Shown here one piece after another: positions 14,651-27,660 of a DNA stretch of 64,000 nt (position 1 is the stretch's first letter; each line of letters starts with the position of its first letter). The DNA is taken from contig SMMW01000518.1 of NCBI GenBank assembly GCA_004794655.1, positions 820,501-884,500 on the forward strand. The letters run 5' to 3'. The notes below the pieces were generated by a model. The model saw nothing but the letters and a program-made list of their open reading frames with translations, had not been told where the DNA came from and made no database searches. A program made the position numbers and the translations under genes. This stretch comes from Marisa cornuarietis. Its lineage: Eukaryota; Mollusca; Gastropoda; Architaenioglossa; Ampullariidae.

Positions 14651-16110
14651 GTGCCAGAAACTAGCAGGAAGGGTCATCTAGTTCATGATGTCACGTTGAA
14701 ATAAAGAAATGCCCCATTAAGAAGCGCTCCCAGCTCTTCTATTGTCCGTCCCCTGACGACATACGATCGAGTATCCATGTTCCAACAGGTCAGATCAGTT
14801 TTTGATGTCAGTTTGTAGGTCGATGTTACTCAGATTTGAAGAACCTTCCGATGGCCTAGACTATCAGTAGCTGGAGAAATGAGTTGCGTTCACGTGGGTG
14901 TTTAATTAATTGTCGGCGTACTGTCATTAATTAGGAGCATCTACCTATAGATATCGATCCACACACACACACACACACACACACATTTTAATGCAGTCCG
15001 GCGACTTTAAGGTCGAAGGGGAAGCTATAATTTTGGACCTTTTTTTTTAAATGGATCTAGTGGTTTCAGCAGGATGTTGGGGTATTAAAACCTCGATTTC
15101 TTATAGTGTACATTTATATACTAGAGCTACAGATACTAATATTGAAGTCTCTCTCTCATTGTCGCTCTCTCGATGCTAGAGTGCAAGAGATTTTCTTTCA
15201 TACCTTTAAAAATGCACAGAGCCTGCTGTGAGTGGTGAGATGCGCCATGTAAAATTCATTACTATTATATATGCTATTCTGACTAAACAGATGTTGATAG
15301 CGAAAATAATAAAGGCATGTGGTCATTACATTCCCCCGCCCCCTACCTCCACCAACCCTTGCTGAACATTGCATGAAGGTTGCTTAGTACTGTTGCACTT
15401 TTCGGGAGAGAAAGAGTTTAACGTGCGCCCCTTATGGTCGAGGTTTGATATCGGACACGCGTTTTGACTTGCGGCTCGTGCGGGTTCCTCGATCCACCTT
15501 GGCGGTCGTGCGTGAGCAGGTAGGTGTCTATGTGCTTTGCTGCGTCCTGTAAGCCACCCGAAAGATCGCAGATTGCCGGTAACCTTCTGGGTTAAATGTA
15601 AGGACAACGACAGCATATTTAATAGCCTCTATTTATGGAATGAGATATCGGATAGCACTATATTGTTTTACTCTAAGTCATTTGAGAAAAAGGGAGCCTT
15701 TTCTGTTTAACTTATTTCATTCTCTCTCTCTCTTCCTGCCTTTGTCCCCTAAAATATGTCTTTGAAATGTGCTTTTTGAATCGGATTCTAACGATATTCT
15801 TAACGTACAAATCACAAAGCAATATACACAAACTGACAAAGATTTGGACAATAGCAAACAAAAAAAGAAAAGAAAGAAATTAGAGTTTAAAACAGCAAAG
15901 AAATATTTAGTGTCTCTGTTGTGACGTGTATGTGCGCGCGCACGTGTGTGGTTGCTTATATATAACAATGACAATTTCGTTAGGCTCGTGTCGATAACCG
16001 ATGATGGGGGAGTGGGTGTAGGGGGACTCAAATAAAAGTACAAAATACATAACTACAGTGCCTTTACTTCATTAAAAGTAAAACATTCATTATTGTGTTA
16101 TTTAACAATA
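14651..16110. other. No supported gene
   Basis: Holds an (AC)n run at 14960-14985 and pyrimidine-rich stretches. Some sequence near 14700-14830 may be more decayed L2-like element. No other feature is recognised. Confidence 0.45.
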
Positions 16111-17345
16111 TCAGTAATTTTCAAATTGTTTTGTCTCCCTAATCTGTAGGGCTTTAAATAGACAGTAGGCAATATTTTGGATTAATTTCAGACAGTTACT
16201 TGCAAATAAAATAGATACACGCAAATGAAAACGATACTTATAGAATTTTTCAGGAATGTACAGCTGTCGTAGATCTTTGTATTTTGGGCACACGAACACA
16301 ATGTAACTCAGTCTCCTCACAGTTGCAATTGTTGCATTTTAACGAAGCAGTGGACAAATTGCTGTAACGCTGCGTATGGCAGTTTATGTTTGTAACTCCT
16401 ACCCTAAACCTTATTAGTGAATTTCTAATAGCAATATGTTTAATGTCAACTAAGTAAGTACCCATATACTTAGAACTAAAGAAGACTTAAATGAGCTGTG
16501 GAATGAAAATCGATCGTTGCTAGATGCCAGTCTTGCTCAAAAACAGTCTACAAGTCTCAGCTTAAATTCTCTTAAGAACTGCTTAACATTGCTCACCCCC
16601 TGAGATTCCCAAACAAATCCAAACCCATATTGATAAAGTGTTACCATAATGTTGTTCACCCAAGCTGCCTTGTAATAACTGTGGATATTTAGCAACATGT
16701 TTAACACTTTTGGGGAAGTCTACTTGGAGGCAAATTTACAACGTCCAGCAAGTATGCAATACATCTCACATAAGCATTTGCAAAGAATGGGTATCTACCA
16801 CATTCACCGTAAATCATTCCATTTGGAGTTTTTCCTGTCACATTCAAGAAACGTTTTATTGCAAATAAGTGGACTCTGTCAATAATATTGTTGTCCGCAC
16901 AGAGACCCCACAAACCAGTACCATACAGAAAAATTGGCTGAATTTGTGTATCGATAGCTAAAAAACAAAAAGGGATTACAGTCTTCAAGGCGCCAAAGAA
17001 CTTTTAGAATTCCAATTACTCCTCTGTGTACCTTAGCTGCTAAGTTAGTTAAGGCATAAGAAAACACACAGCGTGTTGACAGAAGTATTCCTATATATTT
17101 ATAACTATTAACTATTTCCAGTTTTGTACCATCGTAATACCATTCTTCTTTTCGAACATGACTCCCGTTCCTGAAAATTACCACATTAGATTTCTTTATA
17201 TTTACAACTAGGTCCAAGTGTTTTGCTGTTCTGTATAGAATATTTAATTGGTTTTGTAAACCAATCGCTGTGTCAGAAAATAGGGCAATGTCGTCTGCAA
17301 ATAAAAGGAGAAATTTGCTTTTATACTTAGTGAGAGAGAGGAAAA
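16111..17345 (-). mobile_element. Non-LTR retrotransposon reverse transcriptase remnant (family 2, FADD retained)
   Basis: On the minus strand from about 17345 the translation gives SKFLLLFADDIALFSDTAIG, then LQNQLNILYRTAKHLDLVVN, KKSNVVIFRNG and YKYIGILLSTR. After a frameshift near 16985 come LAIDTQIQPIFLYGTGLWGL and RVHLFAIKRFLNVTGKTPNG. Further down are RFRVGVTNINCHTQRYSN, a zinc-knuckle-like CNNCNC and FVCPKYKDLRQLYIPEKFY. This is the thumb and C-terminal part of a non-LTR ORF2 whose blocks I recognise from marine invertebrate elements; clade is not certain. The catalytic FADD is intact, but several frameshifts and stops lie between 16500 and 17000. A second copy of the family is at 7.4-8.0 kb. 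Confidence 0.75.
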
Positions 17346-17384
17346 AGCTAGGGAATAGATGCTATGACGGCCTGCCCTTAAAAA

Positions 17385-17475
17385 GTGTGTGCTCGTGCGT
17401 TTGAGTGCATGTTGTCAAGCGCTTTGCGTCTGGCAGATTCTGGAGAGCGGCACTATATAAATGCTTTGCATAATT
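17385..17475 (+). mobile_element. 3' tail of a LINE or SINE
   Basis: AAGCGCTTTGCGTCTGGCAG and CACTATATAAATGC followed by an AT-rich end resemble the conserved AGCGCTT...GCGCTATATAAAT 3' tail of molluscan L2-mobilised elements. It abuts the family 2 RT remnant in opposite orientation. Confidence 0.5.
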
Positions 17476-20400
17476 ATTGATCAAACTTCCAGTCTCTGCT
17501 CTTGGAACAGATAGCGAAAATCCTCGTCACCCCGAAATATTTTCATCTTGAATGGGGATGGGGGGAAAAGACACGCGTTTTGACCGGCATGACCCCACAG
17601 GACTTAGAAGTTAGTCCCTATAGCGGTGCTGTATAATCGGATTAGTGATGTTTTCCAAAGTGAGTACTTGTGTCAGGTAATAATCTTTCACGCAATTTAA
17701 TATTTTAATTGCCAAACTGAGACTATTTAATGCCCTTTCCATTTGTAAGAAACCTTAAAACATCAAACAAATTTACAGAGAGACGTAAAGCTGCAATGAT
17801 ATAAACGTACACAAATATGCCTAATTAACATAAGTTCCCAGCTCTCCCTTGTACTACAATGACGTCACAGTTTTATATTAAAAAGCTCGTGTTTTGAAGA
17901 ATGGGAAGATAGCCCATTAGCTATTGTTGGCTTGTGTTTCGGGTGATAAGAAATCCCAAACATTTATAAGTAGAAAAAAAATCACCTTTGCACTCTGGTT
18001 AGGCTTTATTTACTCGAGTCACGCAACTCGAAATTTGGCATGTCATCGAAGAAGCCACACGTGCAGCCTGAGAATCGCATTTCACATAGCGTTATCTTCC
18101 ATAAAGTAATGACTATACTGGATATTCTCTCCTTTTTCCACCTTTGCGTGATGGCTGCCACCCGTGTACGGTGACAACCTTTGAAAGCGAGCCAGGTACT
18201 CGTGTTCGAGGGGGAAAAAACTCTTTTACCTCAGTGGTTTTAGATAATTCTTATATCAACTCTAAAATCAGTGACCTCACAAACAGGAGAGCATGGAATG
18301 TACAGCTGGAACGTCGGTAAGGAAAGAAGTGACCCGAAACATTTAAAACAGGACAGCAGAACTGAAAAAATACATCAGGAAGAATTTTATGTTCGAGAAT
18401 CGGAGCGTCAGTTCTAAAGGCTGACAATAAGCTTTGTTAAGCTCGTGTCCTTTGTCTCCTTTTCTGTCTTCCCATAACTAAAATGAACTCGGACCATATT
18501 GAGAATAGCTCACTGGAATACTAGTAAATCGACATGTTTCTTTGTTGGGTGAAATCAGATATCCTTTACACTGTTGATACAAGGACCCACACGTCTAAAC
18601 GATCAATCAGTTCTCTGTGAAACTCTTGGTTCTCCAAGTCTGATCTTGTAATTAGCATATTATCAATGACTCGATAATTATTGTATATGAATATAATAAT
18701 TTTTAGTTGTAGAACTACTTCTTTGCTTCAGTGCGAGATGGTGTTTACCTGTGTTAACATGTGTTATGGCAAATGGATTCATGGATGGAAGGACTGATGG
18801 TCGGTGCATGCGTGTGTCAGAGCAAAAAAGTCTCATTAATTCATCAAAAAGGCAAAAAGATTCTACGAAGACAACAGTCGGAGTTGCAAAATGTAACGTA
18901 TGTCATATTTTATAACTGTTCTTGGTACTTCTTCAACAGACTGATAAGCTCCTCGTGACGAATGAATCGGAGCGGGGGAGGTAACAACCTTATCCAGAAT
19001 CGAGATTACTTTCTTTCGATTTGACGTAAATCGTTCACTGTTGTCGCAATTTTTCGCCCTACTGCAATTTTATGACTTCGCGACTTGGCTTCCTGTCCAT
19101 TTGTTTGTGCCTAGAAGTCCGGTCTAGACCAATCCTGAACGTGAGTGGGTGGGGTGAAGGCCATGGAAATGGTAGGGTGGTCAGGAGCGAAGAAAGAATA
19201 CTGAAAAACTAAAGATGGCATGATGAGATGTAGTCGCAACATGCGAAAAGCCCTAAGCTGGAAAGCGTGGCACGGGGTATAAATTAGATTATAATTAATT
19301 ATGCTTGGTATTTCCTCGTAAATTACTAATTACTAAACTGACAAACTTGCGTTTTTAGAAAACGGTAGTGACATTAGAGACATTTGACGTCCTAGGCAAA
19401 GTCTCGAGCTTCAAAAGGGAGAACTAAAGCCAGAATAGAGGGGCTCATTGGTCCAAGTACATGAGGCTTGACACAAGCGCAAGGCCGTAACTTTGAACAA
19501 CCCACAAATATGGTAGTACATGTACCTTTTACGTCTGCCTAGAGTACTGCACAATGTTCACATCGACACTGCCGCTCTGCTGCAGTACTGTCAACTTTGA
19601 AGCACAGTTTAGAAGATCTAGAAGTATTTCTGACAACATTCGTGTGCTCTGTTCGTGTTATATACAAGCTCAGGAACTCATCATTGTGAATGGTTCTGAC
19701 GCTCCAAAAAGAGGTACATTGTGCATCTATCCCGAGATAAGCATCAAGATGGCAAATACGAGGAAGAAGAGGGAGAGAGAAATATCAGTAAAAAACGAAT
19801 GACACGCCTTTCACCGAGAACGCGAAAAGAAAAGGTGAAGGTAGCTCCAGGTTTTACGGTCGTAGGGCAGTGAGGTGTTACCCCCGTCCCCATCAACCAC
19901 CTCAATTATCTCTGAGCCTGCGTTAGGGAGGGTGGTGCCCATCTCTTCTTCACTGCCTTTCTTTCGCCAACCCTCTACACTGTATGGAGTCATGTACCGA
20001 CTCCACAGCTAGGGGAGTGGGGTATTTTCACCTACTAACGAATGTGGGTTCATCACACCTGTATTCAAACCAGCTTGTGTGGGCTCCTCGAGGTTCAAAG
20101 TCCGTTACTCTAAACACTAGATTTCCGTTCTCGTCATTCCACCCAAGTACCACATAAAAGTAATCTGAAAAAGCTAGTCTTTATTCTTTGTGTAATCAAA
20201 AATCATACTACCTGCTTATTACCTATGTGATTTAGTTCAATATTATTAGCTATAAAATTTATGCTTAGTTAATAAGCGTGCTTTCAGAGACTTCATTGCG
20301 CTACCCGCTCCCAACGCCACGATATTTGTCATGAGATTTTCTTTTGAAGTTCTGATACTACTGCGCGTGCGTGTGTGTGTGTTTGCGCGCACGTGCGTGT

Positions 20401-20511
20401 TCAATTTAAGCGGTTTCTTATGTCAGTTTGACAATTATCAAAGAGTTATCTCAAACTTTAAACATTTAAGACACGCGGAGACCCTCAGCTACTATTTGTG
20501 CTTTGTTGACG
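17476..20511. other. No supported gene
   Basis: Apart from the degenerate SINE at 19.8-20.06 kb I see only unique sequence with short unsupported frames and a GT run near 20368-20382. Confidence 0.45.
19830..20065 (-). mobile_element. Degenerate copy of the tRNA-derived SINE
   Basis: The 3' part matches the SINE at 44.7-45.0 kb: a GGCACCACCCTC block, a TAACACCTCACT block and the terminal ACCTTCACCTTTTC. The tRNA-like head is decayed; only a weak GGTTTGAATAC box B remains near 20070. Confidence 0.5.
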
Positions 20512-20513
20512 TA

Positions 20514-20735
20514 CAGTCAAGCATCGCATAATGACACTTCGGTCAGCGACGGACCGCATAAGCGACATCGTCCCATAGCATCGTAATGGCGCTCGACAAT
20601 TCCTCCTCACCTTTGTGACGTCGGAGCACAACGCACTACTCAGGTGTGTATGGTGTCGCTGGTGTCATCAAATCAACTGCGCTGCCAGGCGTATATACTT
20701 ATGTAAGAACATAATATATGAAGATAATATACATC
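20514..20735 (+). mobile_element. Tigger-type transposon terminal region
   Basis: The sequence starts CAGTCAAGCATCGCATAATG after a TA dinucleotide (20512-20513). It continues with blocks CAGCGACGGACCGCATAAGC, GTCCCATAGCATCGTAATGG, TTTGTGACGTCGGAGCACAA and CTGCGCTGCCAGGCGTATA. This order matches, from memory, the terminal 200 bp of Tigger-group elements known from mammalian genomes. No transposase reading frame and no opposite terminus were found, so it is a solo end or a degenerate copy. Confidence 0.55.
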
Positions 20736-23700
20736 ATGTTTGTGTGCATACACTCTGTGATGTTCGCACATCCATGAAATCGTCTAACGACGTATTTCCC
20801 TCAATAAGCGTAATATACGACTCTCTCTCTCTCTCTCGCCTTTCTCTCTCGTATGTTTGTGTGTTTGTGTGCGTGCGCTCGCGCATGGATGTCTGTATGT
20901 AGCGTGATAGATACCTTTTTCGTTTTTCGTTGCAGTCTTCACCCAAAGAATATCGCAGGCAGCAAGTACCTTTACGGACTGTTCCCGTGCGTAGATCGTA
21001 CTTCGGTAACATTCACGACACGTACTAGTGCAGATTCTGATACCCACCGAGACTCGTATCTTCTCATCCAATTTCAAAATGACATCCCAAAGCAGTCAAC
21101 GGTTGTTGGCTTAGGACTGTTGTGTTTTTTTTCTAACTGTTCTAGTAAATAGAGATAAGGTCATGGTCACATCTGCACACGAGGTACAGGTCCTTTAAAA
21201 AAAAAAATGAAATGAGGGCATGTGATTCGCAGTATCGTTTCGGCCAAAGCATGTGTTTTGATGTTACCGCGAGTGTCTTCTCTGATAAAGGAAAATGGCG
21301 TTTTAAAAGGAATCGTAACTTTGTTATGTCAAATATGAAGAAGACACGAAAGCAGACTGCGATGGTTATTAACTGTTTACTGGATGCATTTCAGCTGACA
21401 TTTAATATTGCTTATTACAAGTCAGACTGTTTCTTGTCTTATTTACGCTCTCCAGCCCTGGGTGTTACTTTGTTTTAATCGCATTTGCGCAGTTAATTGG
21501 CTTGGGAAAAATGCTATTTTTGCCCGTAAGTCAAGTTAAACATTCGGTCAAATTCCTTCCCGTTGGGGTCAAAGGGGAAATCTATCGTCCCATCCCTAGC
21601 GTTAAGCTCGCTCTCTCTCTCCAGCCTCACACACACACACTGTTCCTCTCTCGTCGACTTATGCACTCACTATGCTCATAGTTATGGAACATTCTCGTAA
21701 AAGATATTGTCAAAACGTGCTTGGAGAAGTAGAGTTGTATTTTAGTTTTCTCGGCATATTAGTTTTTCTAACAGACTTAATAATAAACATGGTCTAGTGC
21801 GCGACGTTTGTTTGTTTTTATCACTTGACTTGGGCGACTGACCGTCTCTACCCATGCGCGAACTGCCGAACCCGCTGCCAGCTTCACAAACCTTGATCTC
21901 GATCATTTTATCTGCTCAGACATTCTGTCCAAAATAAAAGCCTACCCCAAAACCCTAACCCAAGCCCAAAGCTGTCTTAATGATAAATGTCGAGCTAACA
22001 CATATAAACACGCGCAAGCTACCCAGAAGTAAGAAACTGCTGGGACACTAAAGAAAAACGAAATCCATAAGAAAAAAAAAAGATCTTCAACGTTCGTTTT
22101 ACCATTCTGTCTTTATCCGTTATGCTCTAGCGGCTTTGACAGAAGGCAGTCACTAGTTTAGCTGTTTGAACTACTGCATTTTCAGACTACAAGACGACAC
22201 ATCAAAAGACGGTGTATGCATGCGTGGCAGAAGCCAGTGCAAAAATAGTCACTTGCGGTGCAGCTTCACGGACCAAACGTAGAGGAATGGAGTATACCCG
22301 CAAAATTTAGAATCTGGAGTGGATTTACGGTGGTTTCAAATAGAAACACCCTCCCACCACACCCTCCCACCTACACACGCGCGCGCGATCACGTGCGCGT
22401 ACACACACACATCGTTATGGCTTATTATTTTAAGATTTTAGCAGATTATGTAATTTTTGAAGCTTTTTATTTTTAAACCAGGTAATATTTAAGAGATTTC
22501 AAGTAATTTTGATGCTTACGAAAACTAAACATTGGCGCTAATAAAGTGAATATTAGTCCGGTAACATTTAATACGGTGTCGTTGGTTTGTCACAAACGAA
22601 AGTCCGGTACAGTTCCTAGTCAGATCTAAGCTGAAAAGGTCTGCAGACGACGCTCGCACAAAGATAATTAAAAATCAACCCCACACAGGGTAAATTCAAA
22701 ATTCACAGATGATACAATCGCAAGTCCGAAAGTCGTACGTGATTTTGGTGTAAGAGAATCGATACTCCCTCTCTCTTTCTTTCCCCCCAACACACCGATT
22801 ATGAACATTTGGTGAGAACAACGCCGTATCATGCTTCTATTTATGATGTTGTCTGACTGCGGTGGGCTGTTACTGGGAGTGCCTGAAATGCAGTGCATCT
22901 GGTGCCCGGAAAAAGATGCTTGATTAGCCAGCCTCACGCACTTAATGTCACAGAGACAACTAATGAGGAAAATCGATCCCGTGACTTACTTGCCAGCTCC
23001 GTGACGTCACTAACTGACTTCATTGTGGACAAAGTGTTGTTACTCGCTGAAAATAAATGTCGAAAAAAATCGATCTTGTTTTCTCTCGCCGGTAACAATC
23101 GGGCTCTTAGTAAGACGAATGCATGGCTAACAACAGTAACGACTTTGTATTGGCCTCAGAACGGTTTTTATCGATACTCAAACACAGGCCTGGGATGCGC
23201 CTGCCTGGCTTGCACTATAGAATTTGTATTTCACTCATATTTGTATTTATGAGGTTAGACGGTGCCTTTCAATATGGAAAAAGAAATACAAACGGCGATA
23301 TTTCAAAGGGCAAATGGATCTTCCGTGTATTTGTATTTATCGTAAAAGAGAGACAAGACAAAGGAATATGCAGCCCATCTCAGTATGCAACTAGTGAGGA
23401 CAGTTGATGCGAGCTCATCGCGCGCCATTTACATACTGCAGGTCTCCAGTCTGTTCCCTGTCACTGTTTCATAACGGCATTATCTTGTGACATCTGACAG
23501 GCTTGGGAACTGGACGTTCGTAAAACTACGACTAGTCAGACATTATTCCGTATGGAAAAATCTGTTCTCTTTCCCGTTCATCTTAAAAAAATACAGCGAA
23601 TAATCTTTTAATAATCTGGCATAAAGGCTAAACATAACTATTTGCTAAAACCTGGAGACCCAGTTACCTCCGGAACGTATATTGCTGAAACATGTTGTAT

Positions 23701-24100
23701 TATATTGCATTGTAGTGTAGTGCATTATGAAAACATTTTGGATGACTAGGTCAGAACAGAATATATAAATTTGTTACAATGTGTTTATTAATATTCTAAT
23801 CTGTTAATTAATTACTGAACATAATGTTCCAGATGGTCATAACTAGGTAATCTTGTCCGGGGTGGGGGAGGGGGCTGTGAATTAATGCAAATGCCACTTT
23901 ATGTATTTGTCTGGATGAATATGTTGGTTAATGTCGTCAATAAACAACAGATATAAATGATAAAAGCATAATCACTGCGGCTGCGGCATGCAACCCCGTA
24001 CGACCGTTGACTGTCCTTGAGAGCACGAGCGTTTTGGACATGACAAGCGGCTATGTAGGCTTGGCAATCAGATCCTGTCCATTCCGCCTGTAAAATGGCC
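20736..24100. other. No supported gene
   Basis: Has a (CT)n run near 20821-20850 and a GCGC/AC run near 22378-22410. Frames up to 119 codons overlap one another on both strands and show no domain. Confidence 0.45.
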
Positions 24101-24414
24101 TTAAAGACCAGCCTGAATGGTTTTCGTTTTATTGTAGATATCGGTAGATATAGGCGATACAAACCTAACCTGTAAATTTCAGCCTCCAAAACCCATTCGT
24201 TAATTAATTACATGTCTCCGCTAGTACGCGATTCACGCGTGCGATCAACGAGCGCCGCTAACAGTGCACTTGCACTTGTTGATCGCAGGTGCGAATCGTA
24301 GAGGATAATTAATTAACGGATGAGTTTGGAGGCTGAAATTTATAGGTTAGGTTTATATCGCCTATATCTACCGATATCTGCGAAAAACGCAAATATTCAG
24401 GCTGGTCTTCAAAG
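24101..24414. repeat. Foldback element, arms about 145 bp
   Basis: The left arm (24101-24254) and right arm (24275-24414) are imperfect inverted copies. Shared blocks include AAAGACCAGCCTGAAT, GATATCGGTAGATATAGGCG, ATTTCAGCCTCCAAA, GTTAATTAATTA and GCGATCAAC. The loop is about 20-25 bp. It could form a long hairpin in RNA or single-stranded DNA. The minus-strand open frame through the left arm has no protein signature. Confidence 0.75.
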
Positions 24415-25278
24415 CGGGGATGTTAGGCTGTTAAGCGACTGGACTGGTGTGCATAAGCGAACTTAAACATCGTTGCCTTAACTTTAAGTAGAGTAACTCA
24501 GTGTGAACAAGAAAACTTAAGTCCGCTAAGTACAACATTTCTCACTTAACTTTCAGATTGCTCTCCCACCAAGCATAACCCCTTGCCTAGCTGAGTCGGA
24601 CAACTTAAGTTAGAAGATTTATGATTTCTTCGTTTGAAGAGTAAAAGAAGATGGTGGCGAGACGATCGACTGTTTCAGAATGATGATTAGACGATGTTTG
24701 AGGAGAGAATGTGTATTTCGTGACTCGCAAAATCGTTTTGCTATTTACGACGACGTTGAGCTGTCCGCTCAGTTTCGATTCCGGGGAGTCAATAGGTGGT
24801 CTGTGTTTGACTTGATACAAGAGAACAGATTCTTCGGATTCTGAGTTGGATGATAAAAATAATGAACAAGGTGGTGTGAAATTTGATCGCTTACCACGGT
24901 ACAGAATGAGTGCAAAATATCTCCAGTGGTGAGTTTTTTCTCATAAAGCAGAACATGCAATGGAAGATGATTTAGAACACATGTTTTACATTTGTCCTTC
25001 TGTTCTTTCTGCTTATCGAATGCATGCATGTAGCATTCATGATAATATAGCCTAGATAAAGCGTATAGGTGGAAGTGTTTGTGTTGAAAATAATCAGACA
25101 CACGTTTTTCAACATCATAACTTGCAACATAAACATATTCTACAAAAAATTAACTTATAAACTATTACAGTCCTCCTGAATTTATTGTGTCGTCTCACTC
25201 GTCTGTTGTACAACGATTGTCTGATGCTCATCATAATCAGAAAAGGCAGACCCACCAGACAGGTCCCATACAAATCTG

Positions 25279-25331
<53 letters not shown>

Positions 25332-25350
25332 TGGTGTGTGTGTGTGTGGC
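25279..25350 (+). repeat. (GT)n microsatellite
   Basis: GT run with one GAGTGG interruption. Confidence 0.95.
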
Positions 25351-25477
25351 TAGCAAGATTTGTGTTCCAAAATTAGTTGAATGATTGCATTTAATGTAAG
25401 CTTCCATGTTTCCCATTAAATCCATTTTGATTTACAGGAATAGTTTGCTTTACCGTATGCCAGTTTGTTTGTTTGTT

Positions 25478-25478
<1 letters not shown>

Positions 25479-25536
<58 letters not shown>
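25479..25536 (+). repeat. (GT)n microsatellite
   Basis: Pure GT run about 130 bp after the previous one. Confidence 0.95.
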
Positions 25537-25538
<2 letters not shown>

Positions 25539-26547
25539 CAGTGTGTGTGATGCAGATAATCACCTATGTTGTATTTACCACATAGTGTTGGCTTCACTGT
25601 AACACGAAGGACTGTAAATTTATATATTACCCAGACAGTAACATATACAGGACTCCAAATCCAATTTAAACGGTCAATTTAGACCAAAAAAACCAAATGC
25701 CCTGCACAAAATACAAATAATCATTAAGTGCACATATGTCTGCCAGGACACAATATAAATAATCATTTCAGCACACATTTATCTGCCTGGACAGAATTTT
25801 GATTGAACAAAAGTGGAACCGCATTAAACAAAACCTGGTGTCTGAAACCGCGGACGACATTGGAACGAGCATCGCGCCTATCTGTCCTGTAGTCGGTGGC
25901 CCATTACACCATGGACAGCGTGGTAACGTGATCGGCGCTGTCACGTCTTTAGTACCTTTGCTACGATTACCCACTTGACGTCATTTCCTTGCTGCAGAGT
26001 GCTGTCACACAGCAGGTTCGTGTTTCACGCCATCTGCGATAAGCCGTAGATTATACGTCCCATTCACGCTAAACTATCTTTCAGGGCAGTAGGATGGGTC
26101 TTGTCCTTTCGGTGTCTGATGTTTACTAGTATTGCTCCGTAAACTGATATGAATTTGAAATAAAAACAAGCACGGACGTTAATGTTGATGACGAAGGTCG
26201 GACAGACAAAGACGAGCGTTAGACAAGCTTGAAGATAAAGATGTAGGCGATAACTGTGACAACAATAAGACACCAAGCAATGCTACCCTTGACATATATC
26301 AACATTTAATCTCTTTTCCCAGCTGTATCAGATTTTCTTGCTGCGTGGTTTCTTCGCTGCCTGCGTCATTGGCGTGGTGCTCTTGTGGTAATCTGTCAGA
26401 TAGAAATAGCCAGTAAATGTTTTTTTTTTTCAATTCTTCTTAATCCATCTGTTACTTGAGCCTTTTCTCGAGAAACTTTCTTGGCCTTGTAAAAAGTAAC
26501 AGGTATGTTTCATGCACATAAATCCGATTAGCTACATACCCTTCAGT

Positions 26548-26640
26548 CAGGACTGACGAGAGGGGGGGCACAGCGGGGTCTGGTGTATCCCGCGGCTGTG
26601 AAGGGGGCCCGGCCTTGATCAGTGGATTTTTTCCCCTTCT
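26548..26640 (+). mobile_element. Possible hAT left end
   Basis: CAGGACTGACGAGAGG matches the left end of the hAT remnant at 38677 (CAGGGCCGCCGAGAGC) at most positions. It is followed by a G-rich run and a GGGGGCCCGGCC block as at 38690-38710. No transposase sequence follows. Confidence 0.35.
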
Positions 26641-27660
26641 TTTCCTTTTCTTGTTCTTTTAAAGAGAGGTTGACGTAACATTCCTCACTCTGGGGATTTT
26701 TTGTTTCTATGGAGCAGGGTACTACAAGTTTGATCCTTTAACATCGTTTTTCCTCATTTACTAACCACTCGCGTGTAAACAACTCTTATGTTACGTTACT
26801 GAATGAAATGCAGATACTGACAATCGAGTTGTAAGCATGTTGTTATATACTGGGCAAATAATTTACGATTACAATTACAAGAGACCCGGAGAGGTCGTCT
26901 GCTCCGGAGTCCGGAGCCCTTGCTGGCTCTCGGTGGCGCTGTCTTTAGTGCCCTCAGTGCTTTGGCGGGTGTTGCACCCTGAAAGGTCAAAAGACGCTTC
27001 AAGGGACTAAGTTTTTAACGGCATTCAACCACAGCCATGGGGACTATAATCAACCTGCCATCTTCGGTGGGGGGTTTTTACAAGGAGATCGCATGGCTGG
27101 CCTCGGCAGAAAGCTGTTTGCAAAAGCGAAAAAAATGCTCTAAGAACTTGTATGAGGTGGAAATTTATGTGCAGATCCCTGAAGTGCGTATGCTGTCGAG
27201 GCGCCTAGGGTGTCCTTTATATGAGGCGTTTGTCGTCATCGGTTACAGGAGACACCTGTTCTAGGTCCTTAATCGTATGTCTCACCCTTTGAACGAAAGG
27301 GCGTTGAACCTAGGCCGCATTTGTCTGGAGACAATTAGCAGCTGTTACATGGGAACATGCGATGTGGTTTCTACTCTTTTTCTTAAGATAAACATAGTAT
27401 TTTATGCTTTGTACAGCAGGCGAGGTGGAGGGGAGGGATGATGGTAGAGAGCGTGAAGAAATTCTATTTGTGCATGCAGAAAATATATGTCTGTTTACTT
27501 ACTTTTTATTTTTATTTTTAATGACCACTCTTTTTGCTTTACTTGATTACATTACGGCCTCCCTACCTCCGAGTTAAATTGACTCTTTATCCCTCTCTTC
27601 CCCTCCCCACCAAATATATGAGTAGTAAAGAGAAATAGAGGGAAAGAGAGACTTTTCAGT

